Assembly (NCBI GenBank): GCA_030386875.1
Contig: CM059575.1
Span: 40,826,859-40,890,858 of the forward strand
From: Morinoia aosen
Taxonomy: Eukaryota; Arthropoda; Malacostraca; Amphipoda; Talitridae
DNA length: 64,000 nucleotides
Direction of reading: 5' to 3'
Below, piece by piece: positions 51,780-62,752 of the stretch; the first letter of the stretch is position 1, and the number at the start of each line of letters is the position of its first letter. Position numbers and translations under genes: made by a program. A model generated the notes under the pieces. The model did not search any database, was not told the origin of the DNA, and was given only the letters and a program-made list of their open reading frames with translations.

Positions 51780-51965
51780 TATATGGGGTCGTATGCGCCA
51801 TGCGCCATCCATGCCCCTCTTACCCCGTTTGCCTCAGAGGTCTTATAAGCGTTGAGCTCTTTAGGGCACGCGCATTTGGTCCGCATCCCCACCTGTACTA
51901 CATCGTCACCAATAAACGTCGCCTTTAACCAGCGTGATCTCTAACCTCTGTCTGCCTGCATATTT
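51780..51965 (+). repeat. Possible LTR end and primer-binding site of another retrotransposon
   Basis: A GC-richer stretch with a TATAAG motif (51844), AATAAA (51911) and a following TTTGGTGGCACAGTTGG, which resembles the TGG-type primer-binding start seen after LTRs. No second copy of this sequence occurs in the window, so the call rests only on this pattern. Gypsy-2 is inserted about 80 bp downstream. Confidence 0.3.
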
Positions 51966-52764
51966 GGTGGCACAGTTGGTGGTGAATTTACGACTCCGTG
52001 TGTAACAGAAAATAAGGAGGTTTTAAGGAAGTGAAGAAGATATAGTTGTGGTGGTATGAACACACACCACCACACAAGCTTAGAAGCGCCACCTCATAGC
52101 CTCAAAGCGCCAGTACTAAACGACCAATAATCAGAGCTAAAGTCTGGCGCTGGGGTGCCGGACCGAACTTTATAAGCAGCCTGCTTCAAACAGTCAGGCA
52201 ACGTCGATAGAAACCTCCGTAAGGATAGCACAAGCCTAGACGGCGAAAAGTGGGCACCCCAGTCTTGGCCAATCGGAGACCTGGACGGGTAGAGTCAGCC
52301 TCCAGCGAGGCCTATATAGACAGCCGCGCAGCCAACGGAGCCTGATGGATAATTACTGTCTGGGTTACGACTCTCTTAGTGAGTATTCATCTTGGCGAGC
52401 TCTTTAACTTGCGAGCGCGATTATTTTTCTCCTGTTTCTTTGATTTTCTTTACTAATCGGTTTTCTTGCAGGATTGGGTGTTTTTTCTGAGTGAGTGGGA
52501 ATCCTGTGATCCGACGATCCCTCTAGCCGACTAGGGTAACCGAGTCCGGTGGGGGGGAGAGTGGGGGCACGGGTCCTCGTAAATTATTTTTTACACTTTC
52601 TCTGTTTCCGACCACACACCACTCACAGATAGGTTCACTTCTGTTCCAGTTTTTCAACCAATCACCCTTCCAAAAGCAATCCACCACCAGATAGGCGCAT
52701 CAGGTTCCATATACAGACTAAACCACGACTTCTGTAGACATATACAGACCATTTTGTTAGCAGG

Positions 52765-54313
52765 ATGCCTCAGTTTGGTAAACTGATGCTCCGCTTCTTG
52801 AACCCAAGGGAACCTCCGGACAAAGCCAAAGTTTTCCAAACTATTCAGAAGACTCTGAAACTTCCTCTGACTGGCCTAAGGGAGGTTGGCAACGGATTCA
52901 ATGCCTTCACGGAATTCGAAGCAGATGTGGAGAAGCTGCTGGACGATCGAGCAACCGCTACCCTGAGAGACATTGGACTGGAAGCGAGGATTCCACCGAA
53001 GATTAGAGCCCAACGCTCTGTCATTTGTCGCCAAATAGATAACTGGGTCGGTGGACATACGGCTGATGAAATCAAAGAGGAAATCAACAGGAAGAATGCC
53101 CAACTAACAGTGAAAGAAGTCATAAAATTCCGGAACCTAACCCATGTATTCAAAATTGAATTCAGCACCATCACCATGGCTAATCACGCGCTCCAGAACG
53201 GATTTCTCTGCTACAACGTGAAAATATCATCATCTCAAATTCAAAAAGAAAAATTCATCGATCTACTGATGTGCTTCAAGTGCTATCAAATCGAAAAACA
53301 TGCGACGAAAGATTGCCCCACACCAAACACCGTGGTGTGTTCGGAGTGCTCGGGAGACCATGACTACCGAGAGTGCACATCGGAAAACAAAAAATGTCTC
53401 AATTGCGGCGGATCTCACAGGACCATGGCAATGAGTTGCCCTATTAGAAAAAGTCCAATGAACGAAAAAATGAAGCAAATTGAAGAGAAGGAAAAAGAAA
53501 AACAGCAAGAAACATATGCTAAAGTAATTCAGAAAACCATTCAACAAGAGGAAAGACAGGAACACAGGACTAGGCTCACAGCAGAACTGATGGCGGACAG
53601 CGGAATGACTGCACTGGTGATGATTTTGGATGCCCATATGGCAAATATAATAACTCCAGGAACCTACAACGATCATCTGAACCGGACTCTCAAAAGGAAC
53701 AACTTCAGAACACTTCAGTTTGACGATAACCCTAAATCGAGTCAGCTGTTTGAAGGAGACCTGCTGACGAGAGTGGTGAAGGTTATGAAGAAACTTCAGA
53801 CTCAATCGGACTCGGAAGCCAGTTCTACGGAGGCGGAGGAGGGAGAAGAGATGGAAACGGAACAGCCACAGAAGCAGGGAGCAGTATCAAAAATTTCAAC
53901 TGAGCGGATTCAGCAGTTACAACCACATGCCCAAATTGCCAAGCAACAACAGCAACTGCAACAACAACAAGCCTCAGCAAGATCGTACTCGGAACCGGCG
54001 CCACAAAGATCTTCAGTGGATCACGTCCTAATTAGACCAGCATGATGTCTTCATGCTTGATGGCTTTCGAAGAGATGTAGAAGCTGGAGAATTTAAGAAA
54101 TTGGTAGGCGAAGGTAAACTGAAATACAAACTTAAAGATGAATGTACTCAACCTCTGGAAATTATCGAGCTGCTAATCGACAACTGCAAATTAATGGAAA
54201 AGAAAACCAGGATTGTTTGGGTCGGGGAACAAGAATTCCGGAAAATACGAACAGGGCACCAGAAAACGCCAGAAAGAGTAGACCCCAAAAAAGTTCGCAC
54301 AGAGGGAGAATGA
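52765..54313 (+). pseudogene. Jockey ORF1 (gag-like, zinc knuckles), one frameshift
   Basis: From the ATG at 52765, 426 codons are open to 54045: a conserved N-terminal domain, three knuckles at about residues 169-217 (CFKCYQIEKHATKDC, CSECSGDHDYREC, CLNCGGSHRTMAMSC), a Lys/Glu-rich helical stretch, and a Gln-rich end. A second open frame, 54053-54313 (MLDGFRRDVEAGEFKKLVGE), continues with no gap, so it is probably the proper C-terminus displaced by a one-base indel near 54045. It ends at TGA 54311-54313, overlapping the ORF2 start. The protein would bind element RNA and form the particle. Confidence 0.82.
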
Positions 54314-57090
54314 ACAACAACAGTCTCAAGGTTCTTCAACATAACGTCCGAAGCTGGAAAGCAAACAAAACGTCACTTACGAACATATACCTCAAAGAAG
54401 ATCCAGACATAATATTGCTGAACAGCCATGGAATGAAGTCAGGAGAAGATATAAAGATCTACAACTACAATGTTTACAAAACTAATAAGTCAAACGAAGG
54501 CCATTCCGGCGCAGCAATTGCTATAAAGCGGGACCTAATCTACAGAATATGTGAAGACTATCTCAGCGACCTTCTCAGCGTACATGTCCAAACGAGGCTC
54601 GGAGAAGTAACGGTAGCAACGGCCTACATACCACCAAGAATCGGCTATTTGCATTATCCTGACTATTTCAAACTATTCAATAAGAAGACTCCGGTTTATT
54701 TCATTGGGGACATCAACGCTCGACATGTCAGATTTGGATCCGGCAACAACAACACAACAGGAGAACAAGTCACCATGTTGATAGACAGAAAGCATGCCAT
54801 ATGGGAGGGTCCACATTTTCCAACCTTCATCACTCACAGATCAAAAACTTCACCAGATATGATTATCACGAACCGCTACGCTTACCATAACACACACGCA
54901 GAAGTAGGCCCAAACACCCCTAGTGACCATTACCCTATTTTATTTACAATAACTACCCATCCAATTCAGATTCAAATTAAGCCTCGTCTGACCTACCGCA
55001 AGGCAAACTGGAGCGGATACAAGGAAGATCTTCTACAGCATCCTCTTGTCAACGCAGAAAATATAACTACGCAGCAACTGGAAGAAAAACTGACTAACTG
55101 GACTAATCAAATTCAAGAAGCAAGCTCACGCCACGTTCCAACGACGCGCCACCGGACACTGATTACAGGCAAAACAACAGAAAACATAAAGAGGGCTAAT
55201 ATAATACATGACGAAATTTATAAAGAAATCCTTCGCTTCGGTCCCACGCCAGACAGAATGCACGCTATCTCTCAACTAAGATTTTTCATCTCCGAGGAAT
55301 ATATGTCCCAGAGAACTGAGGCCTGGAACTCGCTGGTTGAGAAGCTCGACACGGAAAGGAATGATGGCGACTTTTGGAGCACGGTGAAGAGATTGAGGGG
55401 CGTGCAGTCGAAGAAAGAACAGAGATATTTGAAGAACGAAAGCGGCGACGAAGTCTACGACGATGGAGAAAAGGAAGCTCTTTTCAGAAGGTACTGGGAG
55501 CAAATCTTCAGTAGACACCACGAAGAGGATGAAGAATTTGATAAAGCCCATTTCCGAAAAGTCTCCCGTCACATCAAAGATACCCAAAAGAAGCTGATTC
55601 ACTACGAACACTGCGATCTGAAACGACTTACCTGACAGACATCATTAGTAACCACAAACATTTTACAACACTACATCAAGTTAACAAAGCAAAAATCTCC
55701 TGGGCTAGATGGAATAACAAAATACCACCTCCAGAACTTACCATTCAACATGCTACAGAATCTTGCCACCTTAATGAACTCAGCACTTGCATTGGGGTTC
55801 TTTCCGTGCCAATGGAAACATTCTATAATGATATTTATACCAAAACCGAACAAATCCCCGATGTCACATCTTAATTACCGACCGATCTCACTCTTAAGCG
55901 TTCCAGGGAAGCTCTTTGAAAAGGTAATCAACACTAGATTCACACAATTTCTTACACAACATAAGCTACACCATCCATTTCAGTTTGGTTTTAGGAAGGG
56001 CAGAGGAACTAACACTGCACTTGGACTCTTCTGTGAGATACTTGCTGCCAACGCCTCAAATAATTTCAGAACAAACGTAGTACTCAGGGACATTAGCAGA
56101 GCATTTGATCGGGTCTGGCACGATGGACTGCGCGACAAACTGCTCAGCTGTCAGCTTCCAGACTTCCTAACCAGAACACTTAACAGCTACTTAACAGGAA
56201 GGACAACACAAATTAGGATTAACGATTACCTCGGTCCAGTGTTCCCAGTCGATAGCGGTGTTCCGCAGGGCGGAGCTTTGTCCCCCTCACTGTTCATCTT
56301 TTATACACACGATATTCCGCAACCAATAAGCTATTTCAATTTCAACATTCTATATGCAGACGATATAACCCAGATAATCTCTCAAAATGGATCAGAGAAG
56401 TTTCTTGCAAGGAAAACAGCTCAAGAAATAAAACAAATTAACGACTATGAGCACAAATGGAGAATAAAAACAAATTCAGACAAGTTTCAAATCATCCCTG
56501 TTTTAAAAACTAAAAACGAAACAATTACTATAGGAGACAAAGACTACAACTATGATTCCTCCGGTAAAGTGCTAGGGCTTAGCTTTACAAAAACTGGTTA
56601 CAGCAGTCACGTCCGGAACAGAGCATCCAAAGCAAAAGGCGTTCTTTCTACTCTTTACCGATTCCACAACTTAAGCCTCAAAAACAAAAGGAAACTTTAC
56701 TTAGCTTACGTCCGGTCCATCATTACTTATCCTCCAATTCCATTACATATGTTACCTAAATCAGGAATAAAAACATTGCAAACTATCCAAAACAGAGCAG
56801 TGCGTTTTGTTCTTGGAATCACCCTTTTTGATCATGTCCACACCCACACAACTCACGATCTGGCCAATATTGACTCCTTGAACGTACACCTTCATAAACT
56901 TGCCAAAAGAGTATGGAGAAATCTAGATCTTATAATCGATGAATCAACAAAAAAAAACTCGCCATTGGAAACAAAACAAATAAATTTCTTCCACCCAGCA
57001 GAAATAGAGCTAGAGGACCAGAACCTCAACCTATGTACTGAAATTAAAAGTAATTACAAATCAACTCCCTGCTCGCAACGGATCGTATGA
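54310..57090 (+). pseudogene. Jockey ORF2: endonuclease and reverse transcriptase, one in-frame stop
   Basis: ATG 54310-54312. One frame runs to 57090, interrupted only by TGA at 55633-55635. Endonuclease: LQHNVRSWKANK, then LLNSHGMKSG at the position where this superfamily normally has a catalytic Glu (not seen here), YIPPRIG, FIGDINARHVRFG, SDHYPILF. RT from about 55690: SPGLDGITKYH, NYRPISLLSVPGKLFEK, LRDISRAFDRVWHDGL, SGVPQGGALSPSLFIFYTHD, catalytic YADD near 56356, then thumb and C-terminal domain. Jockey clade by motif order and lack of RNase H. Confidence 0.9.
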
Positions 57091-57973
57091 TCACGGGGAA
57101 CAGGGGGATCGTTTGGGAAACGACAACTCAGAACACCGGATACTCGCCCTGACGCTGACCGCAACGCGCCCTTGTCGTGGGGGGTGCGGTGGAAGGCGTG
57201 AGGGACATGGAATAAAACATGTATAAAATCAACCTCCATAACAAAAACAGCGTTTTCTGGACCTCACAAATTTTGAACTGCAAATAATAAAGGCTTGGCA
57301 GCTAATTAACTATCCTCTAACTGCATAAACCGACCACTCGCTCAGAACGATGCCCATTCTTGCCGGTAGAGCCGGTTCTATTCCTCTTTTTTCTCGTACA
57401 CCTCTTCTTCTTCTCTATATTTCCATTTCATCTGTGTTATCTCCGACTTAACTCTTTACTCCTATTCTTACTCTCGAATCATCAAAGGAGCCTCAGTACA
57501 CTCTCAGCGTCCCTGATATTCACACTAAGTCTCGACGCTCCGCCAGCACCTCACCCGTCGCCTTCACCGCCTCCTCGACAGCCAGCCGCCACGTCTTGTT
57601 GCTTGCTAGACGCACCAGTTCCCTGCTACCGCCTCTGGTACTCCTTGGTCGGAGACCCTCGGCCAGCCGCAGCCTCACCGGTCTGCTCTCGTCCCTCAAC
57701 CACGCAGCGTCTCCCCGACAACCGTCGGTCCGCCAAGACGTCATCTGTCACTGTATTACTCGACTGTAATATTCCCTTGTGCCATTATTGGCGGCGATCT
57801 TCATAATAATACGGCGTTTATTCCAGTTGTGTTTTCCTCACCTTGCCGGTTCGTTTGCACCTCAGGCACTCACTTCGGGCAAAGATATTTCACAAGTCTA
57901 TCGATATTCACAAGTCAATAGATATTCACAAGTCTGCCCGGAGTGTAAAGCAGCCTGAGGGAGAACACCACAC

Positions 57974-57991
57974 TGGTGACCCCAGAGTGAC
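57974..57991 (+). promoter_or_regulatory. Gypsy-2 primer-binding site
   Basis: TGGTGACCCCAGAGTGAC begins one base after the 5' LTR, the usual place for the tRNA primer. The one-base spacer is the same as in gypsy-1. I did not assign the tRNA. Confidence 0.7.
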
Positions 57992-58005
57992 CGGCAGGTG
58001 GAAGC

Positions 58006-58825
58006 ATGGCTGCTAGAGATGTCCGGTTACCCGCCTTCAGTGGTGACATCAAGGGATGGCTCCTTCACTGCGATGTTTTTCTCGCATAAATCCCGAACCT
58101 GGACGACGCTTCGAAGTTCGGGGCGCTCCTAGGAGGATTACCCACGCACATTGTATCCGGAGTACAAGAGATACTATTGAACCCCCCGGCAAACGGTAAA
58201 TACGACGCATTAAAGGCGGCGTTGACGCAACGTTTCGTGCGTCACGACGAAGAAACAAACTACAACGCCATCGTTAAAATAACGCTGGGAGACAATACGC
58301 CTTCCGAGTTGCTCCTGGAAATGACGCGTCTCAACAACTGTAGACAAGCTCCGCTACCCCCGTCAGTCATCCGCTCGATGCACCTTTCAAAATTGCCAGT
58401 GGAAGCACAGCCACTGATTGAAGCTTTAGGAAGAGGAAAAACGGACAAGGAGTACAGGGAGATTGCCGATCAAGTCACAGCAAGGCAATCCGCGTGTCGG
58501 TCCTCAACTGCCGAGCCCCCTCACCGTTAACGCTGTCAAGCCATCACCGTCTCCGACAGTGTCAAGAGCCGAATTCGACGCAGCTATGAAGGAGATAGCA
58601 GAACTCAAAGAAATGTTAGGAAGGGCGTTACGCCCGCAAGAAAATGTCCACCAAGGAGACAATTGGCGGAATCAAGCCCCGGCGCCCAGAAACGTCCAAA
58701 ACGCTAACAAAGGAAGCAGGCTCGAACAAGTTTACTGCTACTACCACCGAACCTTCGGCGATCGTGCAAGAAAGTGCACGCAACCGTGCAGCCTTGCGGG
58801 AAACGACGGCCGCGGAGGATGGTAG
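58006..58825 (+). pseudogene. Gypsy-2 gag, disrupted
   Basis: ATG 58006. The N-terminal frame reads MAARDVRLPAFSGDIKGW, is stopped by TAA at 58087-58089, then continues in the same frame with KYDALKAALTQRFVRHDEET and LPVEAQPLIEALGRGKTDKE to about 58490. The LPxF...W start and ILNPP...YDALKxAL pattern are typical of gag in a widespread arthropod gypsy group. A frameshift near 58495 moves to the frame ending at 58825, which holds a helical stretch (FDAAMKEIAELKEMLGRAL) and a [14 protein letters not shown] region like the zinc-binding end of this gag type. It overlaps pol by about 20 bases. Confidence 0.8.
58798..58804 (+). promoter_or_regulatory. Candidate -1 frameshift site GGGAAAC at the gag-pol overlap
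   Basis: The heptamer reads G GGA AAC in the gag frame, which is the X XXY YYZ phase needed for simultaneous slippage. A -1 slip enters exactly the pol frame at 58804. It lies about 20 bases before the gag stop (58823-58825). GGGAAAC is a known working slippery sequence in some retroviruses. A downstream pseudoknot or stem was not worked out. Confidence 0.6.
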
Positions 58826-61800
58826 GCGCCCCATCTTTCGCGCAGGCAAGAGCAGGCGAGCTGTTGTACGTTAAAGACGCGAACAACGTCCGATATCTGG
58901 TCGATACTGGCTCGGCGGTCAGTTTAATCCCTCCCGACGGAAAAAGTTCGACCAGACCTCCGTCCTGCGATTTGCTAGCAGCCAACAATACTCCAATAGC
59001 TTCATACGGAACGGCAGGAAGGAACATCCAGCTCGCCCCTCAATTGTTCGTAAGATGGGATTTTGTGGTGGCCGATGTCGGTCAACCCATCATAGGAATT
59101 GATTTCCTACACGCGAACAAAATCAACGTCGACGCAGCAAATGCAAGATTGTACATCCAAACTACACGAACAGAAATTCCTTGTGAGCGAGCAAACTTGA
59201 GCAGCGCAAAAATTCACAGGATCGATCATCAAGCATCGCCGGAGTTCAACGACCTTTGTAAGGAGTTCCCCGAGATAATGGCTTCACACGAACGCACTCC
59301 GCAACCAGGAAGAAAAGATGTAGAGCATCACATCGAAACGGTCGGCCCCCCGGTGTACGCGAGACCGCGGAGACTCCCTCCAGAAAAACTCGAAGCAGCA
59401 CGGGACGAGTTCAAAAAGATGTTAGATCAAGGCATCATCAGACCATCAAAAAGCGCCTGGGCGTCTCCTATGCATATGGTCCCTAAGTCGTCCGAACCCG
59501 GGGCTTGGAGAATCTGCGGGGACTACAGGCGACTAAACGCAGTTACGAAGCCCGATCGTTACCCCATTCCACACTGCCAAGACTTCCACTACAAGCTGCA
59601 CAAGAAGACAATTTTCTCAAAAATCGACCTCGTAAAGGCCTATCACCAGATACCGGTGAAAGCTGAAGACATCCAGAAAACGGCCATCACAACACCGTTC
59701 GGCTTGTACGAGTACACTGTAATGTCTTTCGGACTCCGGAATGCTGCTCAAACGTTCCAGCGCTACATCGATGCGATCACCAGAGACATGGATTTTGTCA
59801 CGGCGTATATAGATGACGTGCTGATAGCATCTTCGTCCGCCAAGGAGCATAAAGATCACTTAAGGCAACTGTTCCGTCGTCTGCGAGAAGAGGGACTACA
59901 AGTGCACCCAGCAAAATGCATTTTTGGAGTGCCCGAACTAGACTTCCTCGGGCATAGAGTGTCTGCTCGGGGGATCTCGCCGCTTCCACAGAAAATAGTA
60001 GCCATCTGCAACTTCCCACGACCATCGACGATAAAAAAACTAAGACAGTTTCTGGGAATCGTCAATTACTATCATCGATTTCTCCCAGCTGCGGCAGAAA
60101 AAATGCAATCTCTCACCGAACTAACGAAAGGCTACTCACAGAACTTAAAGAAAATCATCAATTGGACCCCGGAACAAGACGCAGCTTTTGTGAGATTAAA
60201 GAACGAGATTTCCCAGCTCACCATGTTAGCGCACCCGGCTCCAGAAGGCAAGACAATCCTAGTTACGGACGCCTCTGCCACCGCGGTGGGGGCCGTATTG
60301 CAACAGGAAATCGAAGGAGAGCAACTACCAGTAGCCTTCTTTTCAAAGAAGTTGGACGACACGCAACGCAAATACAGCACCTACGACCGGGAGTTAATGG
60401 CCATCTTCTTAGCAGTCCAACACTTTGAACATTTCTTGGAGGGCCGGAGTTTTGAGATCAAAACGGATCACCGACCACTCTGCTTCGCTCTTCACAAATC
60501 TACGGAGGGCAGCAATCCACGCGTGGCCAGGCAACTGTCATATCTCTCGCAGTTCGACTGTGAGATCAACCACATCAGTGGCACCACCAACACTGTAGCA
60601 GACGCGCTATCGCGTATGGTGTCAGCAATCCTGCCAAAAGAACCTTCAATCGACTACGAGGAAATAATGAAGGAACAGAATGAAGATCCAGAATTAGAAG
60701 AGCTCCTGAATCCAGCGTCGATGAGTGCTCTGAAGATACGACCTATCAATACACACGGCGGCAAAATACCCCTGTGGTGCGACGTGTCCACCGGCCAGGA
60801 GAGGCCGTACATCCCCAAGAGTTGCCGAAAAACAATATTCACGCATTTTCACGGAGCCAGTCACCCCGGAATTCAAGCTACGCGAGATCTCCTGAGACAA
60901 CGAGTAATCTGGCCCGGCCTCAACAAAGATGTCGGCAAGTGGACACGAGAATGTATTCCGTGCCAATCGAGCAAGATTACGAAGCACGTCAAGAGCCCAC
61001 TTGGAAAAATGCCAGTTCCAAATGAACGATTCCAAACCATACACGTGGACATCGTCGGACCGCTGCCCGTATCGCAGAATTACCGGTACCTTCTTACGTG
61101 CATCGATCGTTTCCCAAGATGGTGCACGGCTATACCAATGATGGATTGTACGGCAGAAACGTCTGCCCGCGCCTTTCTCCAGGGTTGGGTGTCTTCGTTT
61201 GGAGTTCCGACGACGATCATCACGGACCAAGGAGTACAGTTCGAATCAACTCTGTGGAGGAACCTCCTAGCAGCTTTGGGCACAAAGCGACACCGGACTA
61301 CAGCCTACTACCCACAAAGCAATGGCTTGGTGGAAAGACTACATCGACGATTGAAAGAAGCCCTGAAAGCTACTGTGACCGACGCGAACTGGGTGGACGC
61401 TTTGCCCCTCATACTTCTTAACATCAGAGCCACACCACACTCAGACGCCAACGTTTCGCCGGCAGAAATGGTGTACGGGCAGACGTTACGCCTCACCGGA
61501 GAACTACCTGCAATGAAGAACGAATCTCTCCCAGCGGGAGAATTCCTGCAAAGGCTACAAGAAGCAACGACACGATTACAGCCAGTACTCCTAAGGCAGC
61601 AGGGGCCTACAGACATCAATGTCCCAAACGCCCTGCTAACGGCAACCAACGTTTTCGTTAAACATGGAGGGGTCAGAAAATCATTGCAGGCCCTTTTCGC
61701 GTTCTAGAAAGGACCCCGAAGTACTTCACCTTAGACATACGAGGGAAACCTACCAATATAACGATTGACAGGGTGAAAGCAGCGCACCTACCCGACAGCA

Positions 61801-61958
61801 GCGAAACAGAAACGGAGCACGTGGAACCAACAAGGGCAAAAGTACACGATGTCTACGAAGGAATTCCCTTCCCCCAGGCAGTGGTGGCTCCTGAACAAGG
61901 AATCGTAACTAAATACGGAAGAAGAATCAAACCTCCACTGAGATACTCGGAAACTTAA
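58804..61958 (+). pseudogene. Gypsy-2 pol: protease, RT, RNase H, integrase (one frameshift near the end)
   Basis: Domains in order: aspartic protease ([14 protein letters not shown] near 58900, [10 protein letters not shown]); RT ([35 protein letters not shown], catalytic YIDD near 59806); RNase H ([41 protein letters not shown]); integrase with HHCC zinc region (HFHGASHPG to CIPCQSS, 60841-60970) and the D, D, E residues in HVDIVGPL (61048), ITDQGVQF (61225) and NGLVERLH (61330). The frame runs open to 61707. A one-base shift near 61690 separates the last part, [15 protein letters not shown] to the stop at 61956-61958. It should be made as Gag-Pol by -1 frameshifting. Close to intact. Confidence 0.93.
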
Positions 61959-61961
61959 AAA

Positions 61962-61976
61962 ACAACGGGGGGCACC
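61962..61976 (+). promoter_or_regulatory. Gypsy-2 polypurine tract
   Basis: ACAACGGGGGGCACC lies directly before the 3' LTR (TGTGG at 61977). A G-run at this place would prime plus-strand DNA synthesis. Confidence 0.65.
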
Positions 61977-62752
61977 TGTGGTGGTATGAACACACACCAC
62001 CACACAAGCTTAGAAGCGCCACCTCATAGCCTCAAAGCGCCAGTACTAAACGACCAATAATCAGAGCTAAAGTCTGGCGCTGGGGTGCCGGACCGAACTT
62101 TATAAGCAGCCTGCTTCAAACAGTCAGGCAACGTCGATAGAAACCTCCGTAAGGATAGCACAAGCCTAGACGGCGAAAAGTGGGCACCCCAGTCTTGGCC
62201 AATCGGAGACCTGGACGGGTAGAGTCAGCCTCCAGCGAGGCCTATATAAACAGCCGCGCAGCCAACGGAGCCTCAGTACACTCTCAGCGTCCCTGATATT
62301 CACACTAAGTCTCGACGCTCCGCCAGCACCTCACCCGTCGCCTTCACCGCCTCCTCGACAGCCAGCCGCCACGTCTTGTTGCTTGCTAGACGCACCAGTT
62401 CCCTGCTACCGCCTCTGGTACTCCTTGGTCGGAGACCCTCGGCCAGCCGCAGCCTCACCGGTCTGCTCTCGTCCCTCAACCACGCAGCGTCTCCCCGACA
62501 ACCGTCGGTCCGCCAAGACGTCATCTGTCACTGTATTACTCGACTGTAATATTCCCTTGTGCCATTATTGGCGGCGATCTTCATAATAATACGGCGTTTA
62601 TTCCAGTTGTGTTTTCCTCACCTTGCCGGTTCGTTTGCACCTCAGGCACTCACTTCGGGCAAAGATATTTCACAAGTCTATCGATATTCACAAGTCAATA
62701 GATATTCACAAGTCTGCCCGGAGTGTAAAGCAGCCTGAGGGAGAACACCACA
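61977..62752 (+). repeat. Gypsy-2 3' LTR
   Basis: 776 bp, TGTGGTG...CACCACA. It contains CTATATAAACAG (62243-62254) as probable TATA box, and a short repeat of ATATTCACAAGTC near 62690-62715. Essentially identical to the combined 5' LTR parts. TAGT follows at 62753-62756. Confidence 0.95.

Larger units (their letters stand above)
52344..57486 (+). mobile_element. Jockey-type LINE inserted in the gypsy-2 5' LTR
   Basis: A 5.1-kb non-LTR element with a 5' UTR, ORF1 with zinc knuckles, ORF2 with endonuclease and RT, and a 3' region of about 400 bp that is pyrimidine-rich and ends TCATCAAA without a poly(A) tail. GGAGCCT flanks it on both sides (possibly CAAMGGAGCCT, 11 bp with one mismatch). 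No RNase H is present. It must be younger than the gypsy element it interrupts, so it is the youngest datable insertion in the window. Confidence 0.93.
52047..57972 (+). repeat. Gypsy-2 5' LTR, in two parts (52047-52343 and 57494-57972)
   Basis: Together the parts make 776 bp matching 61977-62752. The break is inside GGAGCCT, which is present on both sides of the inserted LINE (52337-52343 and 57487-57493) as its target duplication. The first part contains CTATATAGACAG where the other LTR has CTATATAAACAG, probably the TATA box with one change. The interruption falls about 20 bp downstream of it, so transcription of this copy is likely disturbed. Confidence 0.95.
52047..62752 (+). mobile_element. 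Ty3/gypsy retrotransposon 2 (young, 5' LTR interrupted)
   Basis: Two 776-bp LTRs that start TGTGGTG and end CACCACA, flanked by TAGT on both sides (52043-52046 and 62753-62756). The 5' LTR is split by a Jockey-type LINE. Inside are a primer-binding site, gag, pol with protease, RT, RNase H and integrase, and a polypurine tract. No env is present. I saw one difference between the LTRs (near 52329 against 62249), so insertion was recent, yet gag and pol carry disruptions. Confidence 0.95.

Noticed and set aside
57520..57744. 74-codon minus-strand ORF, identical at 62300-62524
   Set aside because: Identical only because both lie in the gypsy-2 LTRs; no sign of coding function.
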